A stretch of DNA of 42,047 nucleotides from a virus, in the IMG/VR virus record IMGVR_UViG_3300020220_000114, positions 1 through 42,047 of that record, one strand, 5' to 3'. Shown here piece after piece: positions 1 to 7,818 of this stretch (position 1 is the first letter of the stretch; each line of letters opens with the position of its first letter). A program made the position numbers and the translations under genes. Below the pieces are notes generated by a model. That model ran no database searches, had not been told where the DNA came from, and was given only the letters and a program-made list of their open reading frames with translations.

Positions 1-893
1 GAAGCAGGTTGTGTAGCTAGTGCAGGAGCAGTAGAAGCAGGTTTAGGTGAAAGAAAAGTGCTCTGAAATAAGTCATCTTCTTTTGATAGACCAGAGCCTG
101 CAGCTTCTTCTATTGATGCTGATCCAGACTGAAGCCTTTGATCCATGTCTGCTTTCTTAACAGCAGCTTCATCTTTTGTTTCTGCTATTTGACTTTCTTT
201 TTTAAATCCAAGGTACGCAAGACCTCCAACTAATCCAACAGCAGCAGCTCCAGCTGCTACACCTCCAACTGCCCCCATTCCTAGTTTTGAGCCAGTACTA
301 GCAGCTTTACCTACTGTTGATGCTTTACCTGCTTTACCTATTTTTCCAGGAAGATCGGGTAGGGAAGGTGATCCACCACTACCAGAAGATTTATCTTCTG
401 TAGTCTGATTTAATTTTTTAAGTTCTTTAAGTATTTCTTTTTGAGTCTCACTAGTCTCTTCAGCTGTTTTTAATTGATCTATTTCTACTTGCTTGGGTTG
501 GTTTAAGGCATCCTTGGCCTCTAAAGTTTCTGCTGAACTCATAACTGGAGCAGCATCCGGCTTAGTGTAATAGTTTGATTTTACCGATTCCTTTACACCT
601 TTACCAAAACTTTTAATACTACCAAAAAAAGATTTAAGTTCATCCTTTAAAGTAATTTCTTTTTCTTCTTCGTTAGGACTATCTCTCCCACCCCCTTCTT
701 TTTTACTTCTATTGCTTTTACCCAAAGATTCATGAATTTTCTTTAAATTTTCATTTATACTTTCTAAAAGCTTAGTTTGTTTTTCTCTAACCTCTTTTGC
801 CTTAGATTCTTGATCCAAAGCATTAATGCTCTTTTTTGAGAGGTCAGATATTGCACTTTTAAATTCGTCGCTGCCTGGAGTAATTATAGCCAT
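1..893 (-). CDS. Probable tail tape-measure / hub structural protein, 5' part only
   Basis: The frame begins with ATG at 893-891, directly after the stop of the upstream gp51-like frame (TAAATG), and stays open for 297 codons to the window edge, so the C-terminus is missing. The N-terminal ~70 residues are charged and look helical or coiled. A low-complexity Lys/Glu/Ser-rich stretch follows, then a Gly/Ala-rich hydrophobic segment at about residues 203-229 that could span a membrane, then an acidic and Ala/Pro/Thr-rich region. I recognise no enzyme domain. In tailed phages the gene straight after the tail assembly chaperone pair is usually the tape measure, and a hydrophobic segment within a coiled protein suits that role; T4 gp29 would be the functional counterpart. 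The call rests on position and composition, not on a sequence match. Confidence 0.5.
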   Translation of the reverse strand, partial: MAIITPGSDEFKSAISDLSKKSINALDQESKAKEVREKQTKLLESINENLKKIHESLGKSNRSKKEGGGRDSPNEEEKEITLKDELKSFFGSIKSFGKGVKESVKSNYYTKPDAAPVMSSAETLEAKDALNQPKQVEIDQLKTAEETSETQKEILKELKKLNQTTEDKSSGSGGSPSLPDLPGKIGKAGKASTVGKAASTGSKLGMGAVGGVAAGAAAVGLVGGLAYLGFKKESQIAETKDEAAVKKADMDQRLQSGSASIEEAAGSGLSKEDDLFQSTFLSPKPASTAPALATQPA

Positions 894-1052
894 TTAAATA
901 TGCTTTGAGTTTTGTTTTAAAATTTTAAGTCTTTCGTTTTCGTTCTTTACAAAATCTACCAACATTGTAATATAAACTTCCCTTTCCCAAGGCATCATAT
1001 TTTCTATTTCAGTTAATGAATATTTGTGATGTTGCATTAACGAGAAATTCAT
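894..1052 (-). CDS. 51: gp51-like small hub-assembly frame, probably expressed as -1 frameshift extension of gp26
   Basis: Read from the ATG at 1052 this frame encodes 52 residues including the motif MPWEREVYITML and a Lys/Asn-rich helical tail. It resembles the short second ORF of tail assembly chaperone pairs and sits where T4-like phages carry gene 51. The frame has no stop upstream until about 1130, so it overlaps the last codons of the gp26-like gene in the -1 register. Neither ATG 1052 nor ATG 1037 has a Shine-Dalgarno sequence at useful distance. I therefore favour production as a fusion through the slippery heptamer at 1094-1100, adding about 66 residues to gp26. Independent initiation at 1052, coupled to gp26 termination, cannot be excluded. 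Confidence 0.6.
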   Translation of the reverse strand: MNFSLMQHHKYSLTEIENMMPWEREVYITMLVDFVKNENERLKILKQNSKHI

Positions 1053-1087
1053 ACTAAAATAGTTAATTAAACTTTCCTGAGAAAGGG

Positions 1088-1786
1088 TTAGACGAAAAAA
1101 TTTTGCAGTCCTTCTATTCGTGAAGTATTATGATGTCCACACTTAGGACAATCCGATTCTACTTCTTGTACTATTTTTGGAGACGTAATAAAAAACTGCT
1201 CTATTTTTTCAAACTGCTCCTTAGTTAAACTGTTTATAAAAATATCTAAATCTTCTTCAGACTGTTCATCTATATCCCAATACTGATCTTCTTGAAACAC
1301 TCCTTTAACACACTTTTTAACCATTTTAAATACTTCTTCTGTGTTATCTGATTCGTAAATTTTTACTACAGAATCAAACTTTGGATATCTCATATGTACA
1401 CCAACACTATTATTAATCATAATTTTATTAGTGTGGTTATCTTTTTTTTCTACCTTTAAATTTTCAATATTAAAATTAGAATCGTAGTTCTCTTTACAGT
1501 TAGCACAAGTAATCACCACTTCAACTTTTTCACTAATAGACTTTGCTCTTAGTTGCATAAAAATGTATTCAACATCAAAGTGAGTAAGTTCTTTAGTATT
1601 TAACTTTTGAAACGTACACACATCTACTATTTCGTTTACAATCCTAATTACTTCGTCTTCGCTTGCTTCAGCCATAGTAAGTAAAACTTTATGCTCTTTA
1701 ACTAAAAATGGCCTAAATCTTACTGGCTTATCGGTTGAAGGTAAAATTAATTCATAAGTTGGTACTTCAAGAATTGGTAAAGGCAT
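1088..1786 (-). CDS. 26: Baseplate hub assembly protein, gp26-like
   Basis: This 232-residue protein resembles the T4 gp26 family (T4 gp26 is 208 residues), which is needed to assemble the central baseplate hub. Two cysteine pairs, C94/C97 and C213/C216, form a likely four-Cys zinc site joining the middle of the protein to its C-terminus. The start at 1786 has GGAGA (1791-1795) four bases upstream. The gene lies 15 bases after the tail-tube-fold gene in the same minus-strand operon. Its last codons (AAT TTT TTC GTC TAA) contain the frameshift signal described separately, so a minority longer product of about 297 residues is predicted. Family assignment is fairly firm; a chaperone role by analogy with lambda gpG is inference. 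Confidence 0.8.
   Translation of the reverse strand: MPLPILEVPTYELILPSTDKPVRFRPFLVKEHKVLLTMAEASEDEVIRIVNEIVDVCTFQKLNTKELTHFDVEYIFMQLRAKSISEKVEVVITCANCKENYDSNFNIENLKVEKKDNHTNKIMINNSVGVHMRYPKFDSVVKIYESDNTEEVFKMVKKCVKGVFQEDQYWDIDEQSEEDLDIFINSLTKEQFEKIEQFFITSPKIVQEVESDCPKCGHHNTSRIEGLQNFFV
1094..1100 (-). promoter_or_regulatory. Candidate -1 programmed ribosomal frameshift site (T TTT TTC)
   Basis: On the minus strand the 3' end of the gp26-like gene reads AAT TTT TTC GTC TAA. The heptamer T TTT TTC fits the canonical X XXY YYZ rule in the zero frame, and an overlapping A AAT TTT also fits. Slippage back by one base after TTC continues as CGT CTA ACC into the open gp51-like frame. I did not find a clear downstream stem-loop by eye. 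Confidence 0.6.
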
Positions 1787-1801
1787 AATATCTCCATAAA
1801 A

Positions 1802-2506
1802 TTAAGGCGACAGAGGAAAGTTACTTCCTTGATCTGCTCCAGTTCCACCTGGGTTGTTATCTGAACTCCACGAAAAAGAGGCAAAGTTTCTCACGGGAGT
1901 GTTCGTAGAGAGGTTTGGTACAATAGAAGGAGAGACTAAAGGTATTCCTTTCTTGCGAGCAGATAAATCTGTTCTTCTCCACAAACGATATGCAAAAATA
2001 ATATTTAATCTGTGTGTTTGGTTTTGAGAAGCTTGATTTAAATCCATTAAGTTCATACTACGAGGAAAAGCTTCTAACAAATCTACTCCGTATGTTATTT
2101 GATCTCTTTCGTCTAACTGATTAATAGTTATTTCACTTCTATAGTCTTCTTGAAATCTAACTTCAAAGGAATCTCTATCTATAATAGTTTCCATCCAATC
2201 ATCAAAAAATTTTTTTACTTTCATTTCTCTATCAACATGAAAAGTCATGCTTATTCCGTCCCCACCATATTCAGATCCGATTGGTCTTTGCTCTGAAGGA
2301 CCAGAAGCTATCTTCAAAGGTCTTACAGATAAATTTAAAGGGGGAAAGTTGGAAATTTCTGCAAATAAACTTACAAGTCTAGAATTTTCTGAGTTTACGC
2401 TTCCTCCAATTCTGGGAGGTTTAATTAAAACTTCAAATCTATTAGATCTAGCTAAACCTCTAGACTTTACTTGAGCTTGAAAGTTGGCTAAACTGAATGT
2501 GGCCAT
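1802..2506 (-). CDS. 54: Tail-tube-fold protein, probable gp54-like baseplate/tube initiator
   Basis: This 234-residue protein begins with a stretch typical of T4 gp19-family tube proteins: a short helix, then SNRFEVLIKPP leading into the beta fold. Later segments (ISMTFHVDRE, FFDDWMETIIDR, ITYGVDLLEAFPRSM) match the pattern of tube subunits, including the helix and the late loop carrying a Tyr-Gly motif. The true tail tube gene gp19 normally sits beside the sheath and portal genes. A gp19-like copy between gp26 and the gp4/gp48 junction better fits gp54, which starts tube polymerisation on the baseplate and partners gp48. Its start overlaps the upstream stop as TAATG, suggesting coupled translation. 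The C-terminal ~35 residues are Ser/Asn/Gly-rich. Alternative: a second tube protein. Confidence 0.6.
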   Translation of the reverse strand: MATFSLANFQAQVKSRGLARSNRFEVLIKPPRIGGSVNSENSRLVSLFAEISNFPPLNLSVRPLKIASGPSEQRPIGSEYGGDGISMTFHVDREMKVKKFFDDWMETIIDRDSFEVRFQEDYRSEITINQLDERDQITYGVDLLEAFPRSMNLMDLNQASQNQTHRLNIIFAYRLWRRTDLSARKKGIPLVSPSIVPNLSTNTPVRNFASFSWSSDNNPGGTGADQGSNFPLSP

Positions 2507-3069
2507 TAGTATTTTTTCCTTATTTCTGTCCAGACGGTATTTTTGGATGCACCTTCAAAACTTTCAACTGGTAATTGTGAAGCAATAATCCAATCTGGAA
2601 ACGGTACTCTTAAAAACCTTGTTTGTATATTATCGTTAAGATATCTTCTTACACAAGCTCTAGCTGGTGCCAATTTTGAGGCACTTTCTAATATTCTCCA
2701 CGAAAAGTTTAATTTTGTAGTTTCATCCATCTTTTCGTTGTTTGTATAATCTGATAAAAAACCTAAAATTCTAAATCTTAAAAGGTAGGGTAGATAATGT
2801 AAGTTAAGTCCAACAAACCCACCACTAAACTTCCTAAAGGGTAATACTAATGGAAACAAATCGTAAAAAGGAAGCTTATCCTTTAGCTTAGGATCATAAC
2901 CAAACAAATACATTTCACCGGGAAAAATGTTATTTACCAACTTTCCCTCCCTCATAAGTTGGGTAGTTTGAATTCTACCTAACTTCCTTATTTGAGTTTG
3001 ATACCATTGAGAAGATCTCTCAACATCTCCTGCCTGTGTTCTTAAGGTTGAAAAAACGTTATTAGCCAT
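2506..3069 (-). CDS. Conserved unknown phage virion/assembly protein
   Basis: This protein has 187 residues. I recognise the pattern (FGYDPKLKDKLPFYDLFPLVLPF, then a GLNLHYLPYLLR segment and a C-terminal WIIASQLPVESF block) as one that recurs in many T4-like and other large phages, but I cannot attach a proven function. It is rich in aromatic and basic residues, with no signal peptide or transmembrane helix. It overlaps gp4 upstream and the gp54-like gene downstream by TAATG junctions, so the three are likely translated together. That setting suggests a tail- or head-completion role. T4 gp28 (distal hub) or gp3 (tube terminator) are possible counterparts by position only. Confidence 0.55.
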   Translation of the reverse strand: MANNVFSTLRTQAGDVERSSQWYQTQIRKLGRIQTTQLMREGKLVNNIFPGEMYLFGYDPKLKDKLPFYDLFPLVLPFRKFSGGFVGLNLHYLPYLLRFRILGFLSDYTNNEKMDETTKLNFSWRILESASKLAPARACVRRYLNDNIQTRFLRVPFPDWIIASQLPVESFEGASKNTVWTEIRKKY

Positions 3070-3518
3070 TATTTTTTAATACCAAGATCTTTTTCCGTTA
3101 GTACTAGAAATTTCCAACCTCTGTCTTCGCAAAAAATATTTGCTGCCTTCCATTTTGATTGATTAACTCCATAAGTAAAAACTTCTTCAATAAATTTCTT
3201 AGTTTGTTTTTGTGGAATTAGAGGAGGCTTAGTAAATCTTTCTGGTTTAATTTCTATTAAATATTTTGTAATTAGTCCGTTTTTATCTAAAACCTTAATA
3301 TAAAAATCTACAAAATAACGATGTATCTTATTATCTACTGGTGATTTATATGGAATAACCATAGTTTCTGACCCCCACTCTAATATGGAAGAGTTGAAAT
3401 CACACCATTTCATAAATTTGAATTCCCAGGACGATCTATAGATTACATCAAACACATCACCTTTGTATTTTTTAGGGTTTTGTATTCTATACCGCCCTTT
3501 ATAAGTTTCTTTGTACAT
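3069..3518 (-). CDS. 4: Head completion protein gp4, TnsA-like nuclease fold
   Basis: This protein has 149 residues, almost the same length as T4 gp4 (150), and follows it closely: GRYRIQNPKKYKGD, IYRSSWEFKFMKWCD, LEWGSE, a Pro-Val-Asp block before RYFVDFY, IEIKPER, WKAA and a C-terminal LTEKDLGIK. The spaced Glu (RSSWEF), Asp (FVDFY) and Glu-Ile-Lys (IEIKP) match the PD-(D/E)xK arrangement of TnsA-type endonucleases. In T4, gp4 completes filled heads before tail joining. It is the first gene of the minus-strand block, and a late-promoter-like box (3546-3552, minus) lies 27 bases upstream. All expected catalytic positions appear intact. Nuclease activity of this copy is inferred. Confidence 0.93.
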   Translation of the reverse strand: MYKETYKGRYRIQNPKKYKGDVFDVIYRSSWEFKFMKWCDFNSSILEWGSETMVIPYKSPVDNKIHRYFVDFYIKVLDKNGLITKYLIEIKPERFTKPPLIPQKQTKKFIEEVFTYGVNQSKWKAANIFCEDRGWKFLVLTEKDLGIKK

Positions 3519-3524
3519 TTCACA

Positions 3525-3533
3525 ATAAATATA
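3525..3533 (+). promoter_or_regulatory. Late promoter box ATAAATATA upstream of gp48
   Basis: ATAAATATA lies 28 bases before the gp48 start and matches the T4 late promoter core TATAAATA except at its first base. The same nine-base box stands ahead of four other gene starts in this window. It faces the minus-strand box at 3546-3552. Confidence 0.65.
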
Positions 3534-3545
3534 AAGTCCTCAATT

Positions 3546-3552
3546 TATTTAT
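3546..3552 (-). promoter_or_regulatory. Late promoter-like box ATAAATA for the gp4 operon
   Basis: The minus strand reads GGATAAATAAATTG, giving the late core ATAAATA 27 bases upstream of the gp4 start codon. It would drive the gp4 to tape-measure operon. It differs from the plus-strand boxes after the core (AAA end in place of ATA). Confidence 0.5.
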
Positions 3553-3561
3553 CCAAAAAAA

Positions 3562-4689
3562 ATGCCAGTTTACTACGAAGATTTTGAAAGAACAATTGAA
3601 ACTAATGTTGAAAAGTACAGAACTTCGCCATTTGATCCAAAACTCAATGTTTTTCAATATCCCGAAGGATTAGGATCGACGGATAATTTTAAGCAATTTG
3701 TACTTTTTAATATAAACGTTAGAGGTAAATCTAAGTTTAATAGGGATCAAAGACTCGAGGTGGTAATAAGAGAAGATTCTGCTCAACTTTCCGAAGATCA
3801 ACTATCTCAAGCTGCCACCGCTACAGCTGCTTTAGCTGGTGCTGCTGCTGGTGCTGGAATAGCTAGTCTAGCATTAAACTTTGCCGGTAAATTAAACGAA
3901 AAAGAAAAAGCTACAGGTTCCAACTATAGGCCAGCTGGATCGGGTGGATTAAAAGATACTCTTATTAAAGGTTCAGGTGCTGCTGCTGGTGCATTGACTG
4001 GAGTAGCTTTGGCTAAATCGGAAATGCTTAAACCCGATACCACCTATAGAATAAAAGATGCAATTGCGTTGTATATTAATGACCCTCCTTCTGTGAGATA
4101 CAACGCTCAGTATAGCAATAAAGAATTAGGGACACTGGCTGGTATAGTAGGATCGATATCGAGTATTGATTCAATGGCATCTGCTTTGAAGGCAGGAGGG
4201 GAAGCTGGAGCAGCGATAGCTTTAAATTTTGCCAAAGTGCCTTCTGCGTTGGGCATTGGGTCTCCAGCTGAAATTTTAGGAGCTTCTGCTAAAGTTGCAT
4301 TAAATCCATTCAAAGAAGTTTTATTTGAGTCTATTGATTTCAGATCATTTTCATTTAAGTATAGATTTTTACCTAAAAGTGAATCAGAATCAAAGCATGT
4401 AAAATCTATAATTGATAAATTTAAATTCCACATGCATCCGGAACTGAGTACTAATAAACTATTTTTTATATATCCATCTGAGTTTCAAATTTCATATTTC
4501 TATAAAGATAAAAAGAATGAGTATTTACACAATTTTAAACCTTGCGTATTAGAATCTATGGATGTTACATATGGGGGAGATACTTACTCTAGTTTTTTAG
4601 ATACCGGATATCCAACAGAAGTAAACTTATCTCTCACGTTTAGGGAAACTGAAATTCTTACGAAAGATCAAATTGACAAAGGCTTCTAA
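3562..4689 (+). CDS. 48: Baseplate tail-tube cap, gp48-like
   Basis: This protein has 375 residues; T4 gp48 has 364. The N-terminus (MPVYYEDFERTIETNVEKYR) and the C-terminal block (ESMDVTYGGDTYSSF, TGYPTEVNLSLTFRETE) are the pattern of gp48 in marine T4-like phages. The C-terminal half should form the tube-like fold that caps the baseplate and nucleates the tail tube together with gp54. Residues about 85-110 and 135-155 are Ala/Gly-rich hydrophobic stretches, as in gp48 relatives. It is the first gene of the plus-strand baseplate operon, after a late promoter box, and its stop overlaps the gp53 start (TAATG). Confidence 0.85.
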   Translation: MPVYYEDFERTIETNVEKYRTSPFDPKLNVFQYPEGLGSTDNFKQFVLFNINVRGKSKFNRDQRLEVVIREDSAQLSEDQLSQAATATAALAGAAAGAGIASLALNFAGKLNEKEKATGSNYRPAGSGGLKDTLIKGSGAAAGALTGVALAKSEMLKPDTTYRIKDAIALYINDPPSVRYNAQYSNKELGTLAGIVGSISSIDSMASALKAGGEAGAAIALNFAKVPSALGIGSPAEILGASAKVALNPFKEVLFESIDFRSFSFKYRFLPKSESESKHVKSIIDKFKFHMHPELSTNKLFFIYPSEFQISYFYKDKKNEYLHNFKPCVLESMDVTYGGDTYSSFLDTGYPTEVNLSLTFRETEILTKDQIDKGF

Positions 4690-5390
4690 TGTATTTTACT
4701 AATTTACCTACCACTTACTTTACTTTAGATGATAGAACTTCTGTTCAAATTGTTACCAATATTTTAATGCGGACAATTTTTACAGATGAATTAAAAGATA
4801 ATTTTTCTTTGTATGATGAGTATGATATCGTAGATGGAGAAACGCCTGAAATAACTGCATTTAAAATTTATGGTAATTCAGAACTACATTGGATAATTTT
4901 ACACACTAATGATATTATTGACCCTAGATTTGATTGGGTACTATCTCAAACTCAACTTAAAACATATGTGGAATCTAAGTACGGAAATATCAACGCCGTG
5001 CATCATTATGTAAATAACCAAGGTCACACGGTTTCTGGAAATGTGGTGTTGAATGGATCTACTTTTACTACTTACCAGGTTGGAGATGTGGTTTATAATT
5101 TAGGAAATGCCGGTGAAGGGTACATCACATCTAAGCCAACTAACACACAAATTATTGTTACAGCCTCTAAAGGAGGCTTTCAAGCTACTAACGTAGTTAC
5201 AAACAATTTAACTAGTTTTAGTAATGTCACTATCTCCAACGTTACTATAGTGTCAGGTACTCCAGTTACAAATTTTAATTTTGAAGACGAGGCAAATGAA
5301 TCAAAGCGAAGAATTAAAATTTTAAAACCACAGTATATTCAAAAAGTTATAAACGATTTTCAATCAAAGATGTCTGATATAAATGTCTAA
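4689..5390 (+). CDS. 53: Baseplate wedge subunit gp53
   Basis: This protein has 233 residues. The segment FKIYGNSELHWIILHTNDIIDPRFDW followed by LKTYVESKYG matches T4 gp53 (IYGNPQLYWVLLMCNDNYDPYYGW, then a YKN region), and the C-terminus has the expected basic helix (RRIKILKPQYIQKVINDF). In T4, gp53 joins neighbouring wedges and locks the hub-wedge ring. Compared with T4 (196 residues) there is an extra Val/Thr/Asn-rich beta stretch at about residues 110-190, including GDVVYNLGNAGEGYITS, that is probably a small inserted domain. It is tightly coupled: the start overlaps the gp48 stop and the end overlaps the next start by 8 bases. Confidence 0.87.
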   Translation: MYFTNLPTTYFTLDDRTSVQIVTNILMRTIFTDELKDNFSLYDEYDIVDGETPEITAFKIYGNSELHWIILHTNDIIDPRFDWVLSQTQLKTYVESKYGNINAVHHYVNNQGHTVSGNVVLNGSTFTTYQVGDVVYNLGNAGEGYITSKPTNTQIIVTASKGGFQATNVVTNNLTSFSNVTISNVTIVSGTPVTNFNFEDEANESKRRIKILKPQYIQKVINDFQSKMSDINV

Positions 5391-6735
5391 TGCTGCAGGA
5401 TTACAAAAAGCTGGTGCTGTTGAGATAACTGAGCTAAATCTAATTAGCAGTAAAAACACTGTATTTGATTTAAAAGAATTTTTAGTAGAATTCAATCTTT
5501 ACGAGGATATTTTTTCCAACAACCTTTATGGCGATATACTACTTTCTGATAGTAGGAACCTAATTGACTTAGTACCAATTATTGGAGAAGAATATTTAAA
5601 TGTGGAGTTTGTTACTCCATCGTTTAAAGAAGCAGGTCATTTTATTAAGAAAACATTTAGAGTATTTAAAGTAAGTAATAGAAAGATTGTTAGGGATAAT
5701 AATACTCAATTGTTTGTTTTACATTTTGTTTCAATGGAATTGATTTATGATATTCAATTGCCTTTATTTAAAAGTTTTAAAGGTAAGGGTCATCAAATAG
5801 TAAATGATTTGTACTTTGACTATCTTGCAGCAAGTAGAAATTTTTTAATTAATGAAAAAGGACTAAATTTAGAAACTCCCGCAACAACTTTAGTAACCAT
5901 AAACGAAACAAGCAATGATATAAAGTTTGTATCTCCGGGTTGGACTCCTTTTAGATGCATAAACTGGATAGCTACTAAATCTATTCCTAGCAACGGAAAA
6001 GCTAATAACTTTTTATTTTTTGAAACTAACAGAGCTTTTTATTTTGGTTCTTTAGAAACCATTTACAAGGATGCAATAGAAAATAAAAATATATTGGGTG
6101 TTTATACTCTAGCTCCTAATAATATTAGAGAAAAAGGTGCTGTTGATATAATGAGGGAATTAACTCTTGTTCAATCGGTTGAAATGATAGAATCGACAGA
6201 TCATATAAAAAATTACACCAATGGATATCTAGCTAATAGATTAATTACTCTAGATATATTAAATAAAAAATACGAACAGTTTGATTATGATTACGTTAGC
6301 GATTATGCTAACCACTATCACACATCAGGGAAGGGTAATTTAGCTAAACCAAATTTTGATATTAATGGCCCTAGAAATCCTGCATCAAGTATTAGTTTTT
6401 ATCCAATTAACTCAAAATTGTTTAATGATTTTAAAGGTAATGTTAGTGAGAAGATAAAAGATATTTACGGTAACAGAAAATCTAGTATGATTGGTACTAC
6501 CAACATAAAATTAAATTTAGCTGTACCAGGAAGAACAGATATAGAGGCTGGAAGAATGATTTATTTTAAATTTCCTGCTCTTGGTCCAGCGTCTGAGGAA
6601 GATCTTAATATGGATAAAATAGATAAAGAGTATTCGGGATATTATTTAATTACAGCTATTCATCATAGAGTGACATTCCAAGAACATACAATGTCGATGG
6701 AAGTAATTAAAGATTCACTAAGGATTGAGGAATAA
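5383..6735 (+). CDS. 27: Baseplate central hub protein, gp27-like
   Basis: This protein has 450 residues; T4 gp27 has 391. The N-terminal pattern (a beta strand, then FLVEFNLYEDIFSNNLYGDILLSDSRNL) and the following strands are characteristic of gp27/VgrG-type tube domains. The C-terminal segment (INLKLN-like strand, then GRTDIEAGRMIYFKFPALGP and YSGYYLITAIHHRV) matches the second tube domain and closing strand of hub proteins. It would form the trimeric ring connecting the tail tube to the spike encoded by the next genes. It sits between gp53 and the OB-fold gp5-like gene, with the stop overlapping the next start (TAATG). Confidence 0.78.
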   Translation: MSNAAGLQKAGAVEITELNLISSKNTVFDLKEFLVEFNLYEDIFSNNLYGDILLSDSRNLIDLVPIIGEEYLNVEFVTPSFKEAGHFIKKTFRVFKVSNRKIVRDNNTQLFVLHFVSMELIYDIQLPLFKSFKGKGHQIVNDLYFDYLAASRNFLINEKGLNLETPATTLVTINETSNDIKFVSPGWTPFRCINWIATKSIPSNGKANNFLFFETNRAFYFGSLETIYKDAIENKNILGVYTLAPNNIREKGAVDIMRELTLVQSVEMIESTDHIKNYTNGYLANRLITLDILNKKYEQFDYDYVSDYANHYHTSGKGNLAKPNFDINGPRNPASSISFYPINSKLFNDFKGNVSEKIKDIYGNRKSSMIGTTNIKLNLAVPGRTDIEAGRMIYFKFPALGPASEEDLNMDKIDKEYSGYYLITAIHHRVTFQEHTMSMEVIKDSLRIEE

Positions 6736-7817
6736 TGCAGAAGATATTTAATAAGGATGGGTTTAATTGGTGGATTGGTGTAGTAGAAGATAGAATGGAT
6801 CCGGAAAAGGCTGGTCGTGTAAGAATTAGAATTTATGGTTATCATACCGACGATAAAGTACTACTTCCTACTGAAGACCTTCCTTGGGCAATCCCAATCA
6901 TGCCCATCACTTCAGCTGCAACTTCCGGAATTGGAACAACTCCTTTAGGTTTAGTTACAGGATCATGGGTTATTGGATTTTTCCTAGACGGTGAAGATAT
7001 GCAGCAGCCGGCAATATTTGGAACCATTGGTACTATGACAGCAGATTTAATATTTAAACAAACGGAAGAGGTACCAGAAGTAGTTAACAAAAACGATGGT
7101 AAATTAAAGGATGAAAAGGGACAAACAGTTGTAGATAAAAACAATAACCCCGTTCCTGCAGGAGTGCCTCCAGTTGCAGGTTGGGAATTGGGTCAAACAT
7201 CTGAAAAGTATGAGTCTGCTGGAAAGGGTCCAGGTACTATTAATCCTTATAAAACATCCGAAGATAGAGGTGGAGCTTCGTATGGTACATATCAATTTGC
7301 TTCCTTCTTACCTGAAACTACTCCTTCTGGAAAAGCAAGACCTTCGAGTAAAAATTCTCCAGTACTTTCATTTTTAAAATCGTCTAAATTTAAAAATAAG
7401 TTTGAGGGACTAATTCCAGCAACAGCAGAATTTGATAGTATGTGGAAAAGTATATCTTCCCAATACCCAACTGAGTTTGATGATGATCAACACGATTATG
7501 TAAAGAAAACTTATTATGATGTTATGATAACTAACCTTCAAAGAAAAGGTTTAGATCTAACCAACTTTGGACCTTCAGTTCAAGATTTAGTTTGGAGCAC
7601 CGCTGTACAATTTGGTCCAAGCAGAACAAGTATATTCTTAGACAGTTTATCTGGTAAGTCAGAACTTACGGATAAAGATATTGTAGAGATTGTATCTGAA
7701 TACAAAATTGCCAATGCTCCAACATTCTTTAAAAGTAGTGGTCAAAATATTATTGCTGGTGTTCAAACTAGATATAAAAACGAAAAATCTGATCTTAATA
7801 AATTAATAACGGTGTAA
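6735..7817 (+). CDS. 5: Spike protein part 1: gp5-type OB fold plus lysozyme-like domain
   Basis: This protein has 360 residues. Residues about 10-105 form a gp5 OB fold (WWIGVVEDRMDPEKAGRVRIRIYGYH, later GSWVIGFFLDGEDMQQPAIFGTIG). A charged Pro/Lys/Asp linker (106-145) leads to a second domain with YESAGKGPGTI (E160 a candidate catalytic acid) and GGASYGTYQFAS (179-190). This resembles a class of phage and VgrG-linked muramidase-like domains, not the GH24 lysozyme of T4 gp5. The beta-helix that T4 gp5 carries at its C-terminus is absent here and is encoded by the next gene, two bases downstream. Likely role: hub-proximal spike with cell-wall hydrolase. Assignment is firm for the OB fold, moderate for hydrolase activity. 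Confidence 0.82.
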   Translation: MQKIFNKDGFNWWIGVVEDRMDPEKAGRVRIRIYGYHTDDKVLLPTEDLPWAIPIMPITSAATSGIGTTPLGLVTGSWVIGFFLDGEDMQQPAIFGTIGTMTADLIFKQTEEVPEVVNKNDGKLKDEKGQTVVDKNNNPVPAGVPPVAGWELGQTSEKYESAGKGPGTINPYKTSEDRGGASYGTYQFASFLPETTPSGKARPSSKNSPVLSFLKSSKFKNKFEGLIPATAEFDSMWKSISSQYPTEFDDDQHDYVKKTYYDVMITNLQRKGLDLTNFGPSVQDLVWSTAVQFGPSRTSIFLDSLSGKSELTDKDIVEIVSEYKIANAPTFFKSSGQNIIAGVQTRYKNEKSDLNKLITV

Positions 7818-7818
7818 A

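Noticed and set aside
7104-7377. Short overlapping frames within the OB-fold/lysozyme gene
   Set aside because: The main frame carries continuous recognisable domains across this region; no frameshift is indicated.
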